From Campanula takesimana (lineage: Eukaryota > Streptophyta > Magnoliopsida > Asterales > Campanulaceae): 64,000 bases of DNA. Below the pieces are notes generated by a model, which was not told the origin of the DNA, did no database searches, and was given only the letters and a program-made list of their open reading frames with translations. Positions 54,801 to 64,000 of this stretch are shown here, piece by piece (position 1 is the first letter of the stretch; the number at the start of each line of letters is the position of its first letter). The translations under genes were made by a program, and so were the position numbers. The stretch lies in the NCBI GenBank assembly GCA_026119855.1, contig JAOWBW010000567.1, positions 558,001 through 622,000 of the forward strand, given 5' to 3'.

Positions 54801-57800
54801 TTTGATGGCAACATGATGCCCTGAGGGCTGCCGTTTAGATGGTCAATCTCGTTACCCATGACACTTGAGGAAGTGTTAGATATATTAAAACCTAAACCAT
54901 GTATGATTAGCATTTTCAACCAGCCCCACGAACTTGCTACAAATACTGGATATTATCTTTTAAATTGATGAAATTAAGGATGATAGCCTAAACCTATGAG
55001 TATGCTTGATTTGTGAAGAATATTCGTTTGTGTTCTTATGTCTTAAAGCTTCTTGTTCCTTGTGAGTGCGGGTTGTATGGGAAATCGAGTGGCAGATGGA
55101 CGTAGGGTCCACCGCATGTATCTTTTCTATCGTAATGATATGATTAATACTCCCTCCGTGCCAAAATGATCTTCTCATTTGACTATCCAAACTTTTTAAG
55201 CATGTGACATTTGCTTCACTAGTCATGTTTTGTTTATGCACTTTTAAGCCTAAATTGTAGAAATGGGAATAACTTTTTGAGACAATGAAAAATGGCAATA
55301 GGGAAGATCATAATGGGATAGAGGGAGTATCAATATATTATGATGGTGATGATGTTGTACTTTATAAGATTGAATGTTGTCCATTCCAGCCTGCGTCAGT
55401 CCTGCTGATATAAATGCTGACGAGACCCTCAATACTCTCAAATATGCTAACCGAGCTCGCAACATTCAGAATAAGCCATGTGTAAGTGACCTTTATTGAA
55501 CTTGCCTTATAAAAGTTTTCACTTTTCCTTTTGCTGCTACTAGTGGGAGTGGATATATTTAATCTGGTTTCAAGTCCTTACGAGGAGAATCATTCTTTTT
55601 GAACAGATTAACAGAGATTTATTATCTGATGAGATGCAAAAATTGCACCAGCAGCTAGAATACTTGCAGGCAGAACTTACTGCTTCTAGGAGGGGAGCTT
55701 CATTTGATGAGCTACAGGTATAGACACCTTATTGTATGTTTTTGGCCAGTTCAGTTGTCTTGCGTACACACATATTCAGGCATGCATGCACAGATACATG
55801 CTTTTCATGCACACACAGAACCTTTTTTGGAAAGAAATGCAGTGAGAAGTACTGTTAAGTCTACAAAACATTATTGGAAATGTAGATAGGGTGAACAATC
55901 TATGTATTTTAGCCATAAGTGAATTAGTGTCATAATTCCCCCCCCCCCCCTTTTTTTGTCACCTCTCAGCAGAAATTGTTAAGGGAGAGTGAGGATTTTT
56001 GACTGATAACATTTTTTGTTCTACAATACTTGTTTATAGTCTCTGAAGAAAAGGATTGCTCGGCTGGAGGCTACTAATGAAGAACTTTCTCAAAAGCTTC
56101 ATGAATACCGCAGAAGATGTGCTGTATTAGACCCGTGCGAAGCAGTTGCTCAAGTATGCTATAATAAAATATTTGTGTTTTGTTGTTTGAAACATGATCT
56201 TATTGCTTTACTATAGTTTATTTTTTTATTTACTATAGTCACCAGACTAAAATGTTTATTTTGTTTCACCAAACAAAATCTTGATTGGGTTATGTAATTC
56301 TGTCTCAGGAAGGCCATATTGATTTTGTCAAAAGAGAAGGACTTAAGAGGGGCTCACAATGCATGGAGTCGCCAGATTATTTGGTGGAGGATACCATTTC
56401 ATGTATGTCGTTTGTATCACTAGGAATGTTTCCACAAGAGTGATTGCTGTAATCAGAGTACATTACAAGCAAAAAGTTGCTCTTTAGTTATAAAATGGTC
56501 GACCTTGATTTTCAGTTGCAGAACTCACACCTGTACTTTTTCTAGAGTGGCCTTTAAAATGTGTATGTTAGTTTTTAAAGCACGGAGCGCATATCTCAAT
56601 ATTTTTGTCCAATCCTTTTTATCAACGGTAAAACTGGCAAAAATTGCAGGTGAAAGTCATTGCGGAACGGGTAAAATAGAAAGAGAACGGGAGCATGCAC
56701 TTCTACAGAATACCTTGGACAATGAATTGAATGAGTTGAACAAACATTTGGAGCAGAAAGAGGTGATCGTGTTGTACCTTCTGTTATTCAACTCTCTTCA
56801 TATATTTATTTGGTGATTGCAATGTGAGAATAATATATGGATACAGTAAAATTTGTTACTAGCATGAATCATCATATGGATTTTATGTTGGATTTGACTA
56901 CAAGAATTTTCGGACCTCTTTGCATGAAATTTGTCCTGATGCCTGTTTACCTTGCTCTTGATTATACCAGTTGGCAATATGTACACACACATTCACTATT
57001 ATCCTTCTGCCATCTGAATAATACTAAAATGTGATGTGACTTGAAAATATACGGAGAAGAGGAGTTTTGACTTTTATTAGTTTAGTTCGTCATCATCAGA
57101 GTAAGAGAGGGTTTGACTTCTATGCAGTCTGAGATGAAACTTCTGGAAGGGTTTGACACGGAAGAACTGAAGCAGCATTTTCGGAAGAAAATCATGGAAC
57201 TTGAGCGTGAGAAGAAAGTACTTCAGGTTGGCCTATATACGATTGGATTTCGGTGGTCCTTATCGAACATCTTATATCTAAAAAATTCTCTAAAATACAT
57301 GCAGCAAGAAAGGGACAGCCTGCTGGCTGAAATTGAAAGTCTTTCAGCATCTGGTGACCCAGGGGGCAACTTGCAAATCTTACATACACGGAAACTAAAA
57401 GCACTTGAAGCACAGGTTATTTGGTTTTTTTGTTTTTAGCATGCTGTAATGAACCTTAGCATCACTTAAATGCCCAAGTGTTTCTGCCTTTTTCATTCAT
57501 CCTTCCTTTTCAATTTCCAACACCAGATTTTAGATCTGAAGAAGAAACAAGAGAGTCAGTTTCATTACTTAAAACAAAAGGAGAGAAGTGATGAAGCAGC
57601 CAAGCACCTACAAGATGAGATACGTTGCATCAAGTCTCAAAAGGTTTATTAATGTACTTCATCACATCCATAGTCTCATGAAGCTCTAATTAAATACATT
57701 GCTGCTGGGTTTTTGTTAATCTTTCCTCTTGGTCTAGGTTCAATTGCAGCAAAAAATTAAACAAGAAGCAGAAAGATTTCGGCAATGGAAGGCCTCTCAT

Positions 57801-60800
57801 GAAAAAGAAGTGCATCAGGTATTGTCACACTCGTGAATGATTTTATTTACATGTTGTATTAGTACTGATTACTCCACTCTCTTTCTCTTCTTATCACTTA
57901 GGCATAGAAGAACATTTTGAAAAGTTAACTTTTAAGCAATTTTAATTGCAAATATGCATGAGCATTGCCACATTCCACATTATAGACTTCTATTATTGCA
58001 AGTGCAAGTATACATTGGATATGATATTGTTAAAGTTGAACTTAGTAACTTCCCTAGAATGGACTCTTTTTTAGGTAAGGAGGGAGTAGTTTTTATACTC
58101 CCTCCGTCCCAAAATGATCTTCTCATTTCCCATTTCTCATTGTCCCAAAAAGTTCTTCACATTTCTACATTTTAGGCTTAAACAAAGCATGTCTAGTGAA
58201 GCAAGTGTTCATATCCTTAAAAAGTTTGAATTGTCAAACACGAAGATCATTTTGGGACGGAGGGAGTATTTGTTTCCCTTTGGGAAAGAGTTCTACCTTT
58301 TGCTTTTTCTAATACTGGAGTAGGGATAGAAAGTCTCCAAGATTTTAGGTTCATTGCTCATTCAAAGAAAATTTTCTTTCACTTTGTTGAGTTTCCTTCT
58401 CAACTGGAAATTTAAATCAGTCTTTTTGTTGCTGAGATTTCAAAATCTTTTCATGTGAGAAAATGAATTATCACAAGCATGTTTCCCTTTTCCGTTCCAC
58501 TCAGTGCATGAGTGAACATGTTACTTTTTTGACCATAGTTGAATCAGTTAATATACATGGTTGGGTTCTTATACTTTTAAATGTTTTTTTCTTCAAGCAG
58601 CTTAAAAAGGAGGGACGAAGAAATCAATTTGAAAGGCATAAATTGCAAGCTATTAATCAACGCCAGAGAATGGTAATGAATTTATTCTCCAGTGCTTCAG
58701 AAACTTGAAATGATGGCTAAAAAAGCAGACCCAGTTCAGTTTATCTGAAACGTAATATGTACCCCAAATTGCTTTATAATTTTATGCTCTTGGCGCTATT
58801 GGCCTTATGGCGGATGAGTGTCACAATCAGCATTTCTTTTGAACTTTTCTCCTCATGTTTTATGGATTTGTGACCAAGGTGTGGCTGTTAATGTTACATG
58901 ATGTTACCCTATTTGGAGTTTAGGGAAACTTTTGAGTCTGACGTTCCCTCATCTAGGAGATGCATGTGATCTTCTCTTCTTAGACTCTTGTTTTATAGAA
59001 GAATAAACGTATTATCATTTTTCTTATTATGTTATCTAGTGTTTCTTTGCTTCAATTTGTATTTTTCTTAGGTATGCTATCACATATATTATGTGCGCAT
59101 ATTAGGGGCGAGTACTAGCGTGATGAAAGCTTCATTTAGCTTTTTAGCAGTATGATAATTGGTTAAATATTTACTTTATGGATTATCACCTTCTCTCCTC
59201 TCCGAATGCCTTGTGGCAAAGCACATTTGAGAAGGGAGGGTTGGTACCTGAAGTACATCTATCTAAATCTGTTTTTGTCCCTCAAGAAACTTTTCCTTAA
59301 CATCCAACCCTCTAACATCCAACCCTCAATTTCTTCAGTTTACAAGGTTCTACCCACTAAGTGAGGAAGAATTTACTTACTGCAGGTTCTTCAAAGAAAA
59401 ACAGAAGAAGCTGCAACAGCTACCAAAAGGCTAAAGGAATTGTTTGAAATCCGCAAGTCCACAGCTCGAGATAACTCGGGTGATTCCCTTTGTTGGCATT
59501 TATTTCTTTGAATTTTCTTTTGGTAAATAATGACTTTAGATTTCCTCTATGCTTCAGTTTTCTGCAATAGAGATAAGCCAACTGGTCAGGTATGATATCT
59601 ATTATTACTTGCCTCCCAATTGATTTTATTATCAAGAACCACAAAAGTGTCTTTGAAATCTTACATTCAGCTGTAAACTGTGCCGTTGAATTGGGTTTCC
59701 TCTTAATGGTTCATCGTACGCGCGACCCTTTTATCTGTTCATTTAGAAAATTTTGTGATAGACTTAATGCATTTTGAATGATTTGATGACATCGAGGGAG
59801 GTTCCCAAGCCAGTTTTTAAACAGCTATGGTGGTTCTCAAATTGCCATGTAATCGTTTAAGCATTTTTCAATCTAATTTTCTCCGCAGAGCAATGGGAAA
59901 AGTGTGCAGAGGCGGATTGACCATGAGTTAGAAGTATTGGTGCATGTACATGCAGTTAAATTTGAGCATGAGAGACAAACTCAAATGTGTGTAAGCAGTA
60001 CGTTATATATTTCATGTGCTATCTACAATTAATATAACTTGATAGTTGGATGAGTAGTTTCTTTCTCCATATTTATAGTCACGCTACACTTGAGGAAGAG
60101 TTAGCTGTGCTGAAACAAGCAGATCAGTTTTCTTTGAGTGGCGCTATAAACTCTTTAGAAAAGAATGGATATCCTAGGTAATTAATAATTTTATGACTTA
60201 TTACCTTAGGAATTCTTTTTGTCTGTATACTTTGAAGATGTGTGGAAAGACATACTCCCTCCGTCACACTTGAAATAGGATTTTTGGTCAACTTAATTAT
60301 AGTTTGACCAATAAGTTGAAGAAAAAATAATGATGCTAATAAAAATAAAAAAATTGTTATTTTTTTTTTGAAAGTTTGTATCATATCATTTAAGGCAATT
60401 GCCATTGTATAACGGTTAATAATAGACTCAATAACTATTTTTAGATTTTCATTAGGATAATTATTTTTTATTAAAATATTGGTCAAAGTAAAATTAAGTT
60501 GACCAAGAATCCTATTTCGAGTGGGACGGAGGGAGTATGTTATTGATGGTGTTTACTCTTGTGATTTCCTTTCTCTAGAGAGTCTCAAATGTCACCAGCT
60601 GCAAGATTGGATAGAATTGCATCCCTTGAGAACATGGTGAGAACCTCTTCAGCTTCCCTTATTTCTATGGCTTCACGACTTTCAGAGACAGATGAATGCA
60701 GACGTGCTCTTACCTTCGCTGGACGTTGGAACCTAATATGCTCAATGGCAGATGCGAAGAACTTGCTTCAGTATGTTTTTAATGTTGCATTAGACACAAG

Positions 60801-63669
60801 GTGCAATACTCAACTCAGTTTCCTGACGTATTTCACACTCTCTCCTTTCCTCAAGTTGAATTAAAGTAACCTATTGAACTAGCTTTGTTTAATTTTTTCG
60901 TTACCTTCTATACCCTTCTTTAAATGTGAGATTTACATTACCAAAGCCCAAAAAGAAATACTAAAAGTCAAATCAAGTAGAGATACATTTAACTCATTAA
61001 ATTGCATTGATTTCCTGAATGACAAAAAACATTGGGATGGCCGAAACTGGAACTGTGGCCAATATAAATGGGACGGAGGGATTAATAGATTTGTCACAAG
61101 GGTCATGCTATTTGTCAGGGACACTTTTCAAATGAGTTACTCGGTTTTTTATGTTACATTCTGAATTCATAATAAAATGAGGACACGTTCCAAGATAAGT
61201 TCTATGAGGAAAAGCAAAGTTAGTTTTCAAGCTTCAAGCTTACTGGGGCACCGAGCAGGATGACAAAATGTTTCGGTACTCTAAATCATTGAAGTTAGTT
61301 ATAACTTATAACAGTATTCCTATTATAACTGTGCATTCCCATTGTCACGAACATTTATAGTGCATTTAATTGAGAGGGGAATTATATAATTCTGAGTTCG
61401 ACAGGTCACTTGTATGTGTTATCGGATAGGACCATTTGCATGACTTGTTTTGTGGCTTCAGCTTATTAGTGGGCGAAGCCACATAGTGGCCTAAGGGATT
61501 GATTAACCCCCTTTAGGACAAAAATACGTCATTGTACCACCCTTAGATTAGAAAATACTCCCTCCGTCCCACTCGAAATAGGATTTTTGAGTTGGGCACG
61601 GGTATTAAGGAAGAGTGTTAGTGGAGTAGGTGTTGTGAGTATGAAAAGTGGGGTAGGAGAGAGAAAGTGGGGTAGAGAATAATGAGTGGAAAGTTGTTGT
61701 GAGTATGAATGTGGATCCCATTAAATAAAACATTTCCATGTTGGCACATTTAATAAGGATTCTTCTTTCATCTCATAATACAATCTCATGTTGTTGCAAC
61801 CTTATTCATTTCTGACATAATTATCCATTCTAGATCCAACTTCTTTCACTATTATAATTGTAGCCAATGGATTTTCTAATCAAGTAGCAGGAGTAGTTGC
61901 TTCTGGAAAATTAAGATTGGTTGCTTAACTTAATCGTTTGGCACTGCCAAACCTTATGCTGTCTAGTGTGTCTTTGTGGTTGCTAGTATGCTGTTTGCAC
62001 CATTGATATGCTATCCCTACTGTTTGTTTTTTAACACAGGTAATTTATTTATGTGGAAACTGTATTGAATTCTAAATTGGATTATTAGGTGCCGCTTATG
62101 GGAGAAGGAAGTGGAAATCAAGGAGTTGAAAGTGAAATTGCAAGAGGTCACGACAGTATTGCAACAAAGTGAATCACGAACAGAAGAAATTGTCAAGGAG
62201 CAAGAAGCTGTTACCTTGACCCCGGCTAGACCGTCATTGGTTGTAAGTAATATTACTCCTTTATTTTCGATTATAATGGTCTTCTTAGCCTTTAGTGCTA
62301 AGCTTGGATTTTGCTGTTGAGATGCAAAAAGAAGAAAAGAAGTAGCAGAACGATCTGTAACTGTTCTACTCCCTCCGTCCCAAAATCAATGTCTATTTTT
62401 ATTCTTGATCTAAAGAAATCTTTGACATTCATTTTGGGATGGAGGTATTAATTTTGATAAATGAGTGATGCTGTACGAATATGAAACTATTCCTTCATCA
62501 AAAAGTATCAGTTTCCATTTTTGTATGTCCTAAAAGAAGTTGCATTTCAAAATTGAAGCTTCAAATTTTTATATTTTCAAAATTTTCTTTGTAAAAATAT
62601 GGTAATTATCTACGCAGCAATAGCAAAAAATATACTCCCTCTGTTCAAAAACCATATCAAATTACTACTCCGTATTATACAGTGGGTCCTTTTTTTTTGC
62701 TTTGTGTGTATGTGCTTGTTGGGGTGTCTGGTGGAGTATTTGCTGGCTGAGTCATACTTTATTAACTTTCCCTTACAACTCTTGCACTTTTGGATGGTTA
62801 TGACAGGAAAAGGGTACAAGTACAACAAGGCAATGTGCAGATGGTACAAGCTGTATGCCATCAATTTTACCGCCATTAACAAGGCAGAGTAAATGTAGTG
62901 CCGGTCCTGCCGGAATAGCTAATAGGTCAACCAGAGAACCAGCAGCAGTTTCAAACCGAATAGAAAAGGTGAATACCTGTGCTGGAGAAATAATTCCCCC
63001 AATATTTGTTTTATATAGTATCAACCGCTACTCAAAATACTTTGACCCTTAGTTTCATAACCCCCCCTCCCAAAAAAGAAAAAAGAATAATTAAAAAAAA
63101 TTTAGAAGAGTGAATACATTTCTCGCTCCGTCCCAAATTGAGATGTTCACTATTAGAATAAAAGAATAGAGCACAAAATAAGTTCCCATTTTCTAGTGTA
63201 GTTGCTAAATTAACCTTTGTCAATTATTATGTCTTAATTTGCACCTACTGTAACTTGTTTGTACATTAAGGACATCTATGGATAAGTGCTACTGAAATTG
63301 CTTGCAAATCTTACTTTCTTATTTTCCTTGGAAAAAAAAAAAATGGACACTCGTTTTGCAGATAAGAATTGTTAGTCCTTAGTCTATAACCTCCATTTAA
63401 TCCTCAATTTATGATCATCATGCTTGATTTTAAAATTCAACTGAATATGGGTGTAGACATTACCAACTGGGCAATTGTCCATCAGGAAAGTAGCAGTGTC
63501 TAGACGGTGTGGGAAGTTGTGGAGGTGGAAAAGAAGCCATGATCAGTGGTTGCTACAGTTCAGATGGAAGTGGCAGAAACCATGGAAGCTGTCTGAATGG
63601 ATCAAACACACTGACGAGACGATCATCAGACCAAGACCTTGCTCATTAACTTCAGCTCAAAATGTGTGA
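48830..63669 (+). CDS. FRA1: KIN-4A (FRA1-type) kinesin, 25 exons, one-base deletion in exon 7
   Basis: Exons: 48830-48949, 50397-50543, 50638-50787, 50961-51214, 52043-52227, 52340-52464, 53498-53533, 55390-55481, 55607-55717, 56040-56153, 56309-56402, 56650-56762, 57128-57226, 57305-57415, 57527-57643, 57738-57818, 58601-58672, 59386-59479, 59558-59589, 59889-59986, 60079-60177, 60579-60800, 62089-62242, 62807-62968, 63457-63669. All introns are GT-AG. N-terminal motor: P-loop GQTGSGKT (88-95), switch I SSRSH (223-227), switch II DLAGSE (266-271); then long coiled coils and the conserved C terminus WRWKRSHDQW. KIN-4A walks on cortical microtubules and supports cell-wall deposition. 3095 nt in all, one short of 1032 codons (FRA1 has about 1035): exon 7 reads AAGACTTTATGATAG, one base missing, so translation stops after about 337 residues. 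Confidence 0.92.
53498..53533 (+). pseudogene. frameshifted exon 7 of the kinesin
   Basis: The exon is 36 nt, but flanking exon phases need 37. It reads DSLGGNSKT, then Leu and two stops (TGA TAG), where kinesins have NSKTVMI. The splice sites on both sides look normal. Confidence 0.88.
55150..55327. mobile_element. Stowaway MITE (AAAATGATCTTC family) in kinesin intron 7, reverse orientation
   Basis: TA-flanked ends CTCCCTCCGTGCC and GGGATAGAGGGAG. The body is the complement of the copy at 58098. Confidence 0.9.
58098..58266. mobile_element. Stowaway MITE (AAAATGATCTTC family) in kinesin intron 16
   Basis: Perfect CTCCCTCCGTCCC and GGGACGGAGGGAG ends with TA flanks. Confidence 0.93.
60255..60535. 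mobile_element. Stowaway MITE in kinesin intron 21
   Basis: CTCCCTCCGTCACACTTGAA and TTCGAGTGGGACGGAGGGAG ends, TA flanks. The arms (ATAGGATTTTTGGTCAACTT) pair for at least 45 bp. Confidence 0.92.
61558..61765. mobile_element. Stowaway-like MITE, right end worn, in kinesin intron 22
   Basis: Left end CTCCCTCCGTCCCACTCGAA and the body GTGAGTATGAAAAGTGGGG. The right side has only AATAAGGATTCTTCTTTC. Confidence 0.6.
62369..62445. mobile_element. short Stowaway MITE in kinesin intron 23
   Basis: 77 bp, CTCCCTCCGTCCCAAAATC to ATTTTGGGATGGAGG, TA flanks. Confidence 0.8.
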
Positions 63670-63747
63670 TTTCAGTACAATTGTTCTATGCATTTCAGGT
63701 AATATTTACTTTCGGTTTTGCTTTCTGGAACCTGGAGACGTAGCAGT

Positions 63748-64000
63748 CACTGGCGGAGCCAGCCTTTGTGTAAAGGGGGCAATTTGCCCCCTTTCATTTT
63801 TAAAATGTACTAGCAATTTTGAAGTTCTTGAAGAAATTGCTTTATACCTTTTAACAATTACTATCTTTGCCTCCCTTTGTAATTAGAGAATATACCACTA
63901 GATTGTGTTTTTGCCCCCGGTTGAACTAAATAAGTATTACATCATAATATTTTTTACGCAAATTAATCTTGCCCCCGTTTAAAAAAAAAAATCCTGGCTC
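63748..64000. mobile_element. hAT-like element, cut by the window end
   Basis: Begins CACTGGCGGAGCCAGCC just after the kinesin stop codon region. The window ends in CCTGGCTC, which looks like the start of the matching inverted end. No target duplication can be checked. Confidence 0.55.

Noticed and set aside
61466..61545. hAT-like GGGCGAAGCCAC text in kinesin intron 22
   Set aside because: It resembles the terminal part of the element at 63748, but no boundaries or target duplication are visible.

Overview
The window is nuclear DNA of a flowering plant, most likely a eudicot; I cannot name the species. The reasons are three plant-type genes (a DREB/ERF factor with an EAR tail, a two-RRM protein and a KIN-4A kinesin with 24 GT-AG introns), AT-rich intergenic DNA, and dense plant transposons: Copia and CRM-type Gypsy elements, MULEs, hAT elements and many Stowaway MITEs with CTCCCTCCGTCCC ends. 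There are no bacterial-type operons and no CRISPR.

Layout. 0.7-3.7 kb: an internally deleted Copia element with both LTRs and a CGTCG duplication. 4-6.6 kb: MITEs and a MULE-like element. 7.3-7.8 kb (minus): an intronless EAR-type DREB gene. 8.7-14.0 kb: a complete-length but mutated CRM-clade Gypsy element sitting inside a Stowaway MITE. 14.4-15.4 kb: a Copia remnant carrying two minisatellites. 15.4-28 kb: no genes; Stowaways (one nested in another), a MULE, a hAT element, an LTR-like fragment, a probable Helitron end and AT-rich palindromic DNA. 28.2-35.6 kb (minus): a 10-exon, 321-codon two-RRM gene. 35.67-37.06 kb: a MULE just 5' of that gene. 37.2-39.1 kb: a Pack-MULE-like element holding a decayed DREB copy, split at its start codon by a solo LTR. 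39-41.9 kb: MITEs. 41.9-44.6 kb (minus): a short non-autonomous CRM-like element with a hAT element in its gag. 44.7-48 kb: microsatellites, tandem repeats, a Stowaway and a 2.1 kb solo LTR. 48.8-63.7 kb (plus): a 25-exon KIN-4A/FRA1-type kinesin, open throughout apart from one missing base in exon 7. The window ends inside another hAT-like element.

The three genes show no shared pathway. The most unusual signal is an array of short GC-rich motifs spaced 21-23 bp apart. It occurs in four separate LTR retroelements here: Copia, CRM, non-autonomous CRM and a 2.1 kb solo LTR. No feature type that I know explains it. Exon boundaries, target-site duplications and nesting were read by eye from the bases; family names rest on recognising motifs, not on a database search.
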